A stretch of DNA of 30,449 nt, taken from NCBI GenBank assembly GCA_019424135.1, contig JAHYZZ010000002.1:95736-126184 (forward strand), written 5' to 3'. This document shows, one piece after another, positions 6,679-14,648 of the stretch. A program made the translations under genes and the position numbers. The DNA is from Lachnospiraceae bacterium (GTDB taxonomy: Bacteria > Bacillota > Clostridia > Lachnospirales > Lachnospiraceae). The notes below the pieces were generated by a model, which was not told the DNA's origin, did no database searches, and saw only the letters and a program-made list of their open reading frames with translations. Position 1 is the stretch's first letter. Each line of letters begins with the position of its first letter.

Positions 6679-8604
6679 TTATTCGGCCAGCTCTTCCCAT
6701 TTTTGATAGAGCCCTTCCAATTCTTCTGCAATTCCGGCTTTTTCTGTGGCAAGCTCCTGGCAGCGCACGGAATTTGTGAAAACCTCTTCAAGAGTCATGA
6801 GATGATCGAGTTCCTGATCTCGTTCCTCCAGAAAATTGATTCGTTCTTCCGTCTTTTTTAGTTCATTTTGACGTTTCCGTTCTCTTGCCTGAGCCTCCTT
6901 TTGTTCTTTCCAATCAAGCTTAGCGGCAGATGCCTCCTCTTTTACCGTTTGTATGTTTGTGGCAGATGATGAGGGAACCTCTGTATACGCGGCTGTCAGT
7001 TCCTCCTTTTTTTCCAGATAATAATCATAATTGCCGATATAGTTGACAAAGGTATGATTTACCAGTTCCAGAATTCTTGTAGCGGTCTGATTGATGAAAT
7101 AACGGTCGTGGGAGACATACAAAATAGTACCAGTATAATCATTGAGTGCTTTCTCAAGGATTTCTTTGGAGACGATATCCAGATGGTTGGTTGGCTCATC
7201 AAGAATCAGAAAGTTTGCTTCCGAAAGCATTAGTTTCGCCAGAGAAACCCGGCCTCTTTCACCTCCGCTTAAGTCTTTGATCCGTTTAAAAACGTCATCA
7301 CCGGTAAATAAAAAGGCGGCCAGAACATTTCGGATCTTCGTATTGGTGAGGGAAGGATATGCATCTGAGATTTCTTCAAATATTGTCTTGTCCATGTGGA
7401 GGACATGATGCTCCTGGTCGTAGTAGCCGATCTGAACATTGGTACCTAAGGTAAAGGTTCCAGCGTCTGCAGGTTCTGCCTGGTTTAATATTTTAAGAAG
7501 TGTAGTCTTTCCAGTGCCGTTATCGCCGATTACAGCCACATGTTCTCCGCGTTTTATCTCGAAATTTACATCTGCAAATAAGGGCTGGGAGGGAAAGGAT
7601 TTGCTTAAATGTTCAACAGAAAGTACATCGTTTCCACTGATAATAGCAGGTTCCAGTGTCAGATGAATCTCAGTGTCTGTCCCTGTTGGCTTTTCAACGC
7701 GATCCATTTTTTCCAGCATTTTTACTCGGCTTTCCGCACGGCGTATAGATTTCTCCCGGTTGAAAGAACGAAGCTTTTCAATAACAGCTTCCTGGTGTCG
7801 GATTTCCTGCTGCTGATTTAAATATTCCTTAAGCCTGGCTTCACGGATCATTTTCTTTTTGGTCGCATAATCACTGTAATTTCCAAGATAAGTGGTCAGC
7901 TCTCCCTGATCAAGTTCCAGTACCTTCGTAACTACTCTGTTCAAAAAATACCGGTCATGGGATACAATCAGAACAGCGCCGTGATAATTCAAAAGATAGG
8001 TCTCCAGCCACGCAATAGAGTTGAGATCCAGATGATTGGTAGGTTCGTCCAGCAGAAGAATATCCGGTCTGGTCAAAAGTAGTTTTCCAAGAGATACACG
8101 TGTTTTCTGACCTCCCGACAAAGTATCTACTTTTTTCCCAAATTCTTCTTCCTGAAATCCCAGCCCTTTTAAAACACCGGTAATCTCACTTTCGTATGCA
8201 TATCCATTTTTCTGTTCAAAAGCGGTAGTCAGCCGGGTATAAGTGTCAAGCTTTGCGGAAAGAGCATCCCCTGCCAGTGTTTTTAGTTCCTGTTCAATAG
8301 AGCGGATCTGCTGCTCCATAGCAATGACGTCAGACTTTGCAAGACGTACTTCTTCATAAATGGTATTTCCACTTTGCAGTTCCTGGTGCTGGGCAAGATA
8401 GCCGCAGGTTTTGCCTTTTGTGAGAATCACTTCTCCGCTGTCGGACAGAAGTTCCCCCATAATAATCTTAAGAAGCGTGGATTTTCCGGCACCGTTAGGA
8501 CCGATCAGGGCTGCCTTTTCATGATCTTCGATATGGAAGGATCCGTCATGGATAATGACGTTTTCTCCAAATGATTTATTGATTTTATGACATGCTAATA
8601 TCAT
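6679..8604 (-). CDS. ABC-F family ATPase (duplicated ABC domains, YdiF/Uup-like)
   Basis: A 641-residue soluble protein with two ABC ATPase domains and no membrane helices. Domain 1 has Walker A GPNGAGKST from residue 35, the signature LSGGQKTRVS and Walker B ILLLDEPTNHLD. A charged interdomain linker (about 240-310), the segment that reaches toward the P-site tRNA in ABC-F proteins, follows. Domain 2 has GDNGTGKTT, LSGGERGRVS and LILDEPTNHLD. The C-terminal 100 residues or so are Glu/Lys-rich and probably coiled-coil. ABC-F proteins act on the ribosome to rescue or regulate translation; some protect against antibiotics, but nothing here shows that. The start has AAAGGAGG a few bases upstream. 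It is transcribed divergently from rex. Confidence 0.93.
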   Translation of the reverse strand: MILACHKINKSFGENVIIHDGSFHIEDHEKAALIGPNGAGKSTLLKIIMGELLSDSGEVILTKGKTCGYLAQHQELQSGNTIYEEVRLAKSDVIAMEQQIRSIEQELKTLAGDALSAKLDTYTRLTTAFEQKNGYAYESEITGVLKGLGFQEEEFGKKVDTLSGGQKTRVSLGKLLLTRPDILLLDEPTNHLDLNSIAWLETYLLNYHGAVLIVSHDRYFLNRVVTKVLELDQGELTTYLGNYSDYATKKKMIREARLKEYLNQQQEIRHQEAVIEKLRSFNREKSIRRAESRVKMLEKMDRVEKPTGTDTEIHLTLEPAIISGNDVLSVEHLSKSFPSQPLFADVNFEIKRGEHVAVIGDNGTGKTTLLKILNQAEPADAGTFTLGTNVQIGYYDQEHHVLHMDKTIFEEISDAYPSLTNTKIRNVLAAFLFTGDDVFKRIKDLSGGERGRVSLAKLMLSEANFLILDEPTNHLDIVSKEILEKALNDYTGTILYVSHDRYFINQTATRILELVNHTFVNYIGNYDYYLEKKEELTAAYTEVPSSSATNIQTVKEEASAAKLDWKEQKEAQARERKRQNELKKTEERINFLEERDQELDHLMTLEEVFTNSVRCQELATEKAGIAEELEGLYQKWEELAE

Positions 8605-8630
8605 AATTTCCTCCTTTTATATCCGTTTCC

Positions 8631-8659
8631 ATTATAACGAAAATAGGACAAAATACAAC
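8631..8659 (-). promoter_or_regulatory. Probable promoter of the ABC-F gene
   Basis: Reading the minus strand, a perfect -10 box TATAAT (8636-8631) lies 17 bp downstream of TTGTAT (8659-8654), which matches only the TTG of the -35 consensus. The leader would be about 20 nt. It sits back to back with the rex promoter. Confidence 0.6.
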
Positions 8660-8667
8660 TAAAAGTT

Positions 8668-8696
8668 TGACTTTGTAAATACAATTCTATATAATA
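8668..8696 (+). promoter_or_regulatory. SigA-type promoter of rex
   Basis: TTGACT (8668-8673), 17-bp spacer, TATAAT (8691-8696). The GTG start of rex lies 33 bases downstream. An imperfect inverted repeat TTGTA-AA-TACAA (8674-8685) is in the spacer, but it does not match the clostridial Rex consensus well. Confidence 0.85.
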
Positions 8697-8728
8697 TTTG
8701 TGAGAATAAACATGGAAGGTGAAAGTAA

Positions 8729-9370
8729 GTGGAAGACAGAGGGATTTCTCGGGCAGTGATCAGAAGGCTGCCAAGATATTATAGATATTTGGGAGAACTG
8801 TTGGAGAATGGGGTCGAACGTATCTCATCAAGTGATCTTAGCAAGCGGATGAAGGTGACTGCTTCACAGATCCGTCAGGATTTAAATAATTTTGGCGGCT
8901 TTGGTCAGCAGGGTTATGGATATAATGTAAAATATCTATACACAGAGATTGGAAAGATTCTGGGTCTTGAGGAAGACCATAATATTATAATCATCGGAGC
9001 CGGCAATCTTGGGCAGGCGCTGGCTAATTATACGGCATTCGAAAAGCGTGGATTTATCTTAAAAGGAATCTTTGATGTAAATCCGAGACTGGAAGGAGTG
9101 TCAATCCGCGGGGTACCGATCCGTATGATGGACGAACTAAAATCATTTGTCCAGAATAATGATGTGGAGATCGGCGTTTTGACGATTCCAAAGGAAAAAG
9201 CAATTGAGGTGGCAAATTTACTGGTAGACAATGGAGTGCGGGCAATCTGGAACTTTGCACATACCGATCTGAACCTGCCGGACAATGTCATCGTGGAAAA
9301 TGTACATTTGTCAGAGAGTTTGATGCAGTTATCCTATAATATCAGCAGATATAAGGAAGAGCATAAATAG
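8729..9370 (+). CDS. rex: Redox-sensing transcriptional repressor Rex
   Basis: A 213-residue NADH/NAD+ sensor that represses fermentation and electron-transfer genes when NADH is low relative to NAD+. The N-terminal winged helix (about residues 5-70) includes RLPRYYRYL and the recognition segment TASQIRQDLNNFGGFG. The Rossmann domain follows, with the dinucleotide loop GAGNLGQAL near residue 91. The C-terminal helix that swaps between subunits is present. The start is GTG; the AAGGTG-type ribosome binding site just upstream supports it, and the ATG at 8712 is in another frame. It is monocistronic, closed by a terminator. Likely targets in this window would be the alcohol dehydrogenases or nfnAB, but I see no convincing Rex box there. 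Confidence 0.95.
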   Translation: MEDRGISRAVIRRLPRYYRYLGELLENGVERISSSDLSKRMKVTASQIRQDLNNFGGFGQQGYGYNVKYLYTEIGKILGLEEDHNIIIIGAGNLGQALANYTAFEKRGFILKGIFDVNPRLEGVSIRGVPIRMMDELKSFVQNNDVEIGVLTIPKEKAIEVANLLVDNGVRAIWNFAHTDLNLPDNVIVENVHLSESLMQLSYNISRYKEEHK

Positions 9371-9382
9371 AAACGGACAAGA

Positions 9383-9434
9383 AGCGTGTAACGGCAGCCG
9401 TCTTTATATGGTAAACGTTTACACGCTCTTTTTT
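9383..9434 (+). terminator. Terminator after rex
   Basis: The outer stem AGCGTGTAA pairs with TTACACGCT; the enclosed region holds two smaller palindromes (CGGCAGCCG and GTAAACGTTTAC). A T-rich tail CTTTTTT follows. The next gene's ribosome binding site is about 26 bases downstream. Confidence 0.8.
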
Positions 9435-9472
9435 ATCTGTTGAAATCTGGATATGAGACAGGAGGTGAAACC

Positions 9473-10975
9473 GTGCAGTACTTTTTTAACAGCAGACAAA
9501 TGCAGTCCTGTGACCGTCATACCATACAGAGCCTTGGCATTCCGTCTCTTCGGCTGATGGAGCAGGCGGCGTCAAATTGTGTGGAGGTGATGGAAAGAAA
9601 AGGACTTGACTTGTCAAAACCCTGTGTTGTCTGCGGATCTGGAAATAATGGGGGCGACGGGTTTGCCATCGCAAGGATGTTTGCCGAAAAAGGGATTGCT
9701 GTTCAGGTGTGCATGGCAGGAAATAGATCCCATGCGACTAAAGAGACAACATATCAGATGGAGCGTTTGCGTAAGGTTGGTGTCAGAATCTGTGACGAAT
9801 TTATTCCAGATGAATATAGTATCATAGTAGATGCTGTTTTTGGGGTCGGATTAAACCGAAAGATCGAGGGGCGTTACAACCAGATCATACGGCAGATGAA
9901 TGAGGCGAATGCCTTTAAGTTTGCAGTGGATATTCCATCCGGGGTATCGGCTGATTCTGGGCAGATTATGGGAATTGCATTTCGGGCGGACATGACGGTT
10001 ACTTTTCAGAAAGGCAAAGTGGGAATGATGTTGTCTCCTGGAAGGGAATATGCAGGAAACGTGACAGTCACTAAGATTGGTATCGATACGGCATTGGCAG
10101 AGCAGGATCCTGATGTTGTGTTTACGCCGGATAAAGAGGAATATCACAAGATGTTGCCTGTACGCCCGGCAGATTCAAATAAGGGGACATTTGGAAGACT
10201 TCTGGTCATAGCAGGGAGCAAAGGAATGTCCGGAGCGGCATATTTAAATGCTATGGCGGCGTATCGGTGCGGTGCCGGACTGGTTCGGATTTATACTCCG
10301 GAGGAAAACAGAATCGTCTTGCAGACCCTTTTGCCAGAGGCCATCGTTTCTACCTATGAAAGTTTTGACGAAAATGAAGTGCGCAGCCTTCTTGAATGGT
10401 CTGACGCAGTCTGCATTGGTTCGGGAATTGGCACAGGCAAGCTGCCATGCAGGATGTTAAGAACAGTGTTGGAAGCGGCAAAGGTTCCGTGTCTCATTGA
10501 TGCTGACGGGCTGAATCTTCTGGCAAAACATCCCGAATACTGGGAGATGGCGACGGATATTCCTATTGTGATCACTCCGCATATGAAAGAAATGTCAAGG
10601 CTTGTTCATATGGAGGTGCCTGAACTAAAGTCAAAACGAATAAATGTTTTAAGAGAGTTTATAACTGGGCATCCGGCAGTCTGCATTTTGAAGGATTCCC
10701 GTACAATTATTGCAGTACCTGAGGAACCGTTTTGCCTCAATCTATCTGGGAATTCTGCTATGGCAAAGGGAGGATCTGGAGATGTGCTTGCAGGAGTCGT
10801 ATCTGGGCTGATGGTCCAGGGAATCTCGGCAAAAGAGGCAGCCATCCTTGGAGTCCGGCTCCATGGGAGGGCAGGTGATCTGGCTTGCAAGGATAAAGGA
10901 CCGTATGGTGTAATGGCCAGAGATTTGATTGATCAGTTAAGTGGTGCTTTTTTAGAGATAAAGGAGGAAATATGA
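9473..10975 (+). CDS. nnr: Bifunctional NAD(P)H-hydrate epimerase / ADP-dependent NAD(P)H-hydrate dehydratase
   Basis: A 500-residue repair enzyme for hydrated NADH and NADPH. The N-terminal YjeF_N epimerase half (about residues 1-210) interconverts the R and S hydrates and shows GSGNNGGDGF at 55-64. The C-terminal ribokinase-like half (about 225-495) dehydrates the S form using ADP. It has the ITPHMKEMSRL segment and the nucleotide-binding, catalytic loop KGGSGDVLAG with D437 as the expected base. The GTG start is chosen because AGGAGGTG lies 6 bases before it; a TTG at 9440 in the same frame lacks a ribosome binding site. The gene overlaps the next one by four bases (ATGA), a common arrangement with alr. 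Confidence 0.95.
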   Translation: MQYFFNSRQMQSCDRHTIQSLGIPSLRLMEQAASNCVEVMERKGLDLSKPCVVCGSGNNGGDGFAIARMFAEKGIAVQVCMAGNRSHATKETTYQMERLRKVGVRICDEFIPDEYSIIVDAVFGVGLNRKIEGRYNQIIRQMNEANAFKFAVDIPSGVSADSGQIMGIAFRADMTVTFQKGKVGMMLSPGREYAGNVTVTKIGIDTALAEQDPDVVFTPDKEEYHKMLPVRPADSNKGTFGRLLVIAGSKGMSGAAYLNAMAAYRCGAGLVRIYTPEENRIVLQTLLPEAIVSTYESFDENEVRSLLEWSDAVCIGSGIGTGKLPCRMLRTVLEAAKVPCLIDADGLNLLAKHPEYWEMATDIPIVITPHMKEMSRLVHMEVPELKSKRINVLREFITGHPAVCILKDSRTIIAVPEEPFCLNLSGNSAMAKGGSGDVLAGVVSGLMVQGISAKEAAILGVRLHGRAGDLACKDKGPYGVMARDLIDQLSGAFLEIKEEI

Positions 10976-12141
10976 TGAAGAAATACACGAGAGTCTGTGC
11001 AAGGATTGATCTGGACGCAATCGAGTATAACATGGAGATGATGAAAAATAATCTGAAAGAGGGAACACAGATGATATCTGTCATTAAGACAGACGGATAT
11101 GGACATGGGGCAGTGCAGATCGCCCGTATGCTTCAAGAAAAGGACTATATCTGGGGCTATGCAGTGGCTACACTAGATGAAGCTGTGATTCTACGCAGGA
11201 AGGGGATCGAAAAGCCGGTTCTGGTTCTGGGAACAATTTTCCCGGATCAGAGGGCTGCAATGATTGAGCATGAGATCCGCATGACTCTTTATACAGAGAA
11301 AATGGCACAGGATGTGTCAGAACTTGCCGGAAGAATGGGAAAGGATGTTTATATCCATATTAAGTTGGATACCGGCATGTCCAGACTGGGATTCCAGATC
11401 AACGAAGATAACGCAGATGCGATTGCAAGGATTGCAAAGCTGCCTCATCTGCGCATGGAAGGAATTTATACTCATTTTGCAAAGGCTGATGAAATCGATA
11501 AGACATTTACTGACAGACAGATAGAACAGTATCTTTGGATGAAAAAAAGACTGGATGAAAAGGGTGTTAATTTCGAATTTTATCACTGTTCAAACAGTGC
11601 GGGAATTATCGATGTGCCGGAGGCCAACATGGATCTTGTACGTGCCGGGATTTCCACATACGGGTTGTATCCTTCCGGTGAAGTGAAAAAAGAAAATGTT
11701 CCGTTGAAACCTGCTATGGAGCTAGTAAGTCATGTGGCCCATGTCAAATGGGTGGAAGAGGGGACTCCGGTCAGCTATGGCGGCACCTATATTACAGATC
11801 GAAGGACAAAGCTTGCCACGATTCCGGTAGGTTATGGGGACGGTTATCCCAGGAGTCTTTCCAATAAAGGTTACGTATTGATCCATGGACAAAAAGCTCC
11901 GATCCGTGGAAGAGTCTGCATGGATCAGATGATGGTAGATGTAACAGAAATTGAAGATGTACAATATGAAGATCCGGTTATCCTCATTGGCCATAGCCAG
12001 GATGAAGTACTTCCGGTGGAGGTGCTAAGTGACCTGTCCGGTAGATTTAATTATGAGTTCGTCTGCGATCTGGGAAAAAGAATTCCGAGAGAATTCATAC
12101 GTCACGGAGAAGTCGTAGAACAGATGGACTGGTTTGGATAA
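10972..12141 (+). CDS. alr: Alanine racemase
   Basis: PLP enzyme of 389 residues that makes D-alanine for peptidoglycan. K39 in VIKTDGYGHG is the PLP lysine; many homologues have VKADAYGHG at this place. DTGMSRLGF lies in the barrel, Y269 in SYGGTY is the second catalytic base, and GYGDGYPR and GRVCMDQMMVD complete the C-terminal domain. The start overlaps the stop of nnr (ATGATG after AAAGGAGGAAAT), so the two are translationally coupled; the second ATG at 10975 is an alternative. The order nnr-alr-mazF is frequent in Firmicutes. Confidence 0.96.
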   Translation: MMKKYTRVCARIDLDAIEYNMEMMKNNLKEGTQMISVIKTDGYGHGAVQIARMLQEKDYIWGYAVATLDEAVILRRKGIEKPVLVLGTIFPDQRAAMIEHEIRMTLYTEKMAQDVSELAGRMGKDVYIHIKLDTGMSRLGFQINEDNADAIARIAKLPHLRMEGIYTHFAKADEIDKTFTDRQIEQYLWMKKRLDEKGVNFEFYHCSNSAGIIDVPEANMDLVRAGISTYGLYPSGEVKKENVPLKPAMELVSHVAHVKWVEEGTPVSYGGTYITDRRTKLATIPVGYGDGYPRSLSNKGYVLIHGQKAPIRGRVCMDQMMVDVTEIEDVQYEDPVILIGHSQDEVLPVEVLSDLSGRFNYEFVCDLGKRIPREFIRHGEVVEQMDWFG

Positions 12142-12230
12142 AAGAGATCTGACCTGTCAAATTTCTGGAATACTTCCGAAAAAGCTGGAAATACTAATGG
12201 TATCTTAGAAATAATCGGAGTGTGAAAGAA

Positions 12231-12578
12231 GTGCAGGTAAGGCGAGGAGACATATTTTATGCAGATTTAAGTCCGGTAGTCGGTTCAGAGCAGGGAGGAA
12301 TCCGGCCGGTTCTTGTGATTCAGAATAATGTGGGGAACAGACACAGTCCCACGATCATCTGTGCGGCAATCACTTCACGGATGAATAAAGCAAAACTTCC
12401 GACACATGTAGAGATTGATGCGAGAAAGTATCAGATCGTAAAGAACTCGGTAGTATTGTTAGAGCAGGTGCGGACCATTGATAAGCAGCGGCTCAAAGAC
12501 ATGGTATGCCACCTGGATAAAGAGATTATGGAGAAAGTAGATGAGGCTTTGAGGGTCAGCCTGGAGCTTCATACATAG
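12231..12578 (+). CDS. mazF: MazF/PemK-family endoribonuclease toxin (NdoA-like)
   Basis: A 115-residue sequence-specific mRNA interferase. It aligns closely by eye with B. subtilis NdoA: GDIFYADLSPVVGSEQGG near the start, R25 in GIRPVLVIQN and T48 in AAITSR, which match the catalytic Arg25 and Thr48, and VVLLEQVRTIDKQRL near the C terminus. The GTG at 12231 gives the length and N terminus of NdoA, with CGGAG 10 bases upstream; a GTG at 12222 would add three residues but overlaps that ribosome binding site. In B. subtilis the antitoxin gene ndoAI lies between alr and ndoA. Here only 89 bases separate alr from mazF, too little for an antitoxin, so the toxin appears unpaired at this locus. Confidence 0.93.
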   Translation: MQVRRGDIFYADLSPVVGSEQGGIRPVLVIQNNVGNRHSPTIICAAITSRMNKAKLPTHVEIDARKYQIVKNSVVLLEQVRTIDKQRLKDMVCHLDKEIMEKVDEALRVSLELHT

Positions 12579-12600
12579 CAAAGGAGTTAGAAAACAGAGT

Positions 12601-13398
12601 ATGGAAGAGGGTAGTTTATTCCAGAGGATGAGAAACATTTTCCAGGTGGAGGATGAAAAACTAGATGATGGAATGCAGAAGGAGGCGGCAGTACTCATCC
12701 GGAATATTTTCCGTTATATGGATAAGGATGCCAAGGATATCATGACACACCGGAAAAACATTGTCGCTATCGATGGGGAAGAGCTGCTAGAAGATGCACT
12801 GCATTTTATGTTGGAAGAAAGTTATTCCAGATTCCCGATCTATCATGAAGATATTGATGAGATTACAGGATTCTTACACTTACGAGAGGCGATCACCTGT
12901 TATCTGAATGAGAGTCTAAGAAGGATGCCGATAAAAGAATTGACAGACTACATAAGACCTGCAGTATTTGTCCCTGAGACTAAAAGTATTGACACCTTAT
13001 TTAAAGAAATGCAGGCGGAGAAAAATCATATTGTGATCGTGCTGGATGAATACGGGCAGACCTCCGGACTGGTGGCAATGGAGGATATCCTAGAAGAGAT
13101 CGTCGGAAATATTCTGGATGAATATGATGAAGAAGAGCTGATGATTACGAAACAGACTGACGGGAGCTATCTGGCTGATGGAATGCTGGATCTTGAAGAA
13201 CTAGGCGATCTTTTGGCAATCCGTTTTGAAGAAGACGAGTATGAGACATTAAACGGATTTCTGGTGGATCAGCTGGATCGGATCCCAGCAGAAGACGAAA
13301 AGTGTGAGGTGGAGTACAAGGGATATCTTTTCACGGTGCTATCTGTAGATAATAATATCATACAAAGAGTTAAGATTGAAAAACAGGATAAAGAGTGA
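12601..13398 (+). CDS. CBS-domain CorC/HlyC-like protein without membrane domain
   Basis: A 265-residue soluble protein. A tandem CBS pair (about residues 50-180) includes DIMTHRKNIVAID and SRFPIYHEDIDEITGFLH, typical of the CorC/TlyC/HlyC families. DEYGQTSGLVAMEDILEEIV closes the second CBS repeat, and a CorC_HlyC (transporter-associated) domain occupies the last 75 residues or so. The N-terminal DUF21/CNNM transmembrane domain found in full-length family members is absent, as in E. coli CorC. CBS pairs bind adenine nucleotides, so a regulatory role in Mg2+ or Co2+ handling or at the membrane is plausible but unproven. AAGGAG lies 14 bases before the ATG, a long spacing. It follows mazF by 22 bases. 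Confidence 0.85.
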   Translation: MEEGSLFQRMRNIFQVEDEKLDDGMQKEAAVLIRNIFRYMDKDAKDIMTHRKNIVAIDGEELLEDALHFMLEESYSRFPIYHEDIDEITGFLHLREAITCYLNESLRRMPIKELTDYIRPAVFVPETKSIDTLFKEMQAEKNHIVIVLDEYGQTSGLVAMEDILEEIVGNILDEYDEEELMITKQTDGSYLADGMLDLEELGDLLAIRFEEDEYETLNGFLVDQLDRIPAEDEKCEVEYKGYLFTVLSVDNNIIQRVKIEKQDKE

Positions 13399-13404
13399 TA
13401 AAAT
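13376..13404 (+). promoter_or_regulatory. Probable promoter of yebC, inside the end of the CBS gene
   Basis: TTGAAA (13376-13381), 17-bp spacer, TAAAAT (13399-13404) with an upstream TGA that could act as an extended -10. It overlaps the last codons of the preceding gene and leaves a leader of about 40 nt before the yebC ATG. Confidence 0.55.
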
Positions 13405-13449
13405 AGAAAAAGTGTGAAAAGATAAGATACGAAGAGAGGAATTAGGAAT

Positions 13450-14181
13450 ATGTCAGGACATTCAAAATTTGCAAACATTAAGCACAAAAAGGAAAAGAAT
13501 GATGCGGCAAAAGGAAAGATTTTTACGAAGATTGGGAAGGAACTGGCAGTTGCCGTAAAGGAAGGCGGAAGTGCAGATCCGGCCAATAACAGCAGGCTGA
13601 GAGATGTGATCGCAAAGGCAAAGGCAAATAATATGCCCAATGATACCATAGAAAGAAATATTAAACGCGCAGACAGCGATGCCAATGCGGCCAACTATGA
13701 ATATATTACATATGAAGGATATGGACCTAACGGAACAGCAATTATTGTAGAAACGTTGACAGACAATAAAAATCGTACTGCTTCAAATGTCAAAAATGCA
13801 TTTACCAAAGGAAACGGAAATGTGGGGACTCCAGGATGTGTTTCTTTTATGTTTGACAAAAAAGGACAGATCATCATTGATAAAGAGGAGTATGAAGGAG
13901 ATCCGGATGAACTGATGATGCAGGCTCTGGATGCTGGGGCGGAAGATTTTGCAGAGGAAGAGGACAGCTTTGAGATTTTGACTTCTCCAGAAGATTTCAG
14001 TGCAGTAAGGATTGCATTGGAGGAGCAGGGGCTTCCAATGGCTTCGGCAGAAGTGACAATGATTCCGCAGACTTATGTGGAACTGACAGATGAGAAGGAT
14101 ATTGCTTCAATCCAGAAGACATTGGACATGCTTGATGATGATGACGATGTCCAGAATGTATATCACAACTGGGAGGAATAA
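13450..14181 (+). CDS. YebC/PmpR/TACO1-family protein
   Basis: A 243-residue cytoplasmic protein that starts with the family hallmark MSGHSKFANIKHKKEKNDA (usually MSGHSKWANIKHKK) and continues with AKGKIFTKIGKELAVAVKEG, RLRDVIAKAKANNMPNDTIE and EGYGPNGTAIIVE. These define the three-domain YebC fold. The family was long annotated as a transcriptional regulator; recent work on YebC and mitochondrial TACO1 supports a role in translation, relieving ribosome stalling at proline-rich stretches. Length is normal. The acidic run of five Asp near the C terminus is within the usual tail. The start has GAGAGGAATTAGGA upstream. Confidence 0.94.
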   Translation: MSGHSKFANIKHKKEKNDAAKGKIFTKIGKELAVAVKEGGSADPANNSRLRDVIAKAKANNMPNDTIERNIKRADSDANAANYEYITYEGYGPNGTAIIVETLTDNKNRTASNVKNAFTKGNGNVGTPGCVSFMFDKKGQIIIDKEEYEGDPDELMMQALDAGAEDFAEEEDSFEILTSPEDFSAVRIALEEQGLPMASAEVTMIPQTYVELTDEKDIASIQKTLDMLDDDDDVQNVYHNWEE

Positions 14182-14188
14182 AAAATAC

Positions 14189-14635
14189 ATGGAAGATTTT
14201 AAGCAGGAGCTGGAACAGCTGTTTGATGAAATGATCCGGCAGATACGATTATTTAAGAAAAAGACTTACAGTCCGGCGTTCCTGCGGGCGTACGATCAAT
14301 ATCGAGAGTTGTTTTCCAGGATATCCATATGGTGCGCAGACGCAGAGGAAGAAGAGATTGCTTCTCTTGCCAGGATCATACCAGAGTACGCATACCAGAA
14401 AATACAGAGGCTTTCCAAAAGGGACAAGGAAAAGTTCGCCTTAAACTTTAATCTGACGATGGTGGTCTATATTGTGCCCCTGTTTAGATATACCAAGGAT
14501 CCATACTGTGAGAGAATTACAGAGCAGATGGTTTCTTCCTGGAACCAGATGAAAGTGACAAAAATGGAGATTGGAATGTCAGACTTTGAGAAGATTTCAT
14601 CAGGATTTAAGAAGTCCTGGTTTTTTAAGAAGTAA
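14189..14635 (+). CDS. Hypothetical protein, 148 residues, not recognised
   Basis: I do not recognise this family. The likely start is the ATG at 14189, with GGAGGAA 10 bases upstream; that ribosome binding site overlaps the last codons of yebC, so coupling is likely. The frame extends further upstream, but that part lies inside yebC. The protein is predicted soluble and helical. It has an acidic first 12 residues (MEDFKQELEQLFDE), a basic middle (RQIRLFKKKTYSPAF), the acidic cluster ADAEEEEI near residue 50, a hydrophobic stretch NLTMVVYIVPLF near 90-101, and a basic C-terminal end GFKKSWFFKK. It has no Cys cluster and no signal peptide. It ends one base before the ribosome binding site of the sulfhydrylase gene. 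Codon use resembles the neighbours, supporting a real gene. Confidence 0.75.
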   Translation: MEDFKQELEQLFDEMIRQIRLFKKKTYSPAFLRAYDQYRELFSRISIWCADAEEEEIASLARIIPEYAYQKIQRLSKRDKEKFALNFNLTMVVYIVPLFRYTKDPYCERITEQMVSSWNQMKVTKMEIGMSDFEKISSGFKKSWFFKK

Positions 14636-14648
14636 GGAGGAGACGATT

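Noticed and set aside
8674..8713. Possible Rex operators near rex (TTGTA-AA-TACAA at 8674 and TTGTGA...AAACA at 8698).
   Set aside because: Neither matches the clostridial TTGTTAA-N4-TTAACAA pattern in both halves; autoregulation by Rex cannot be claimed from these.
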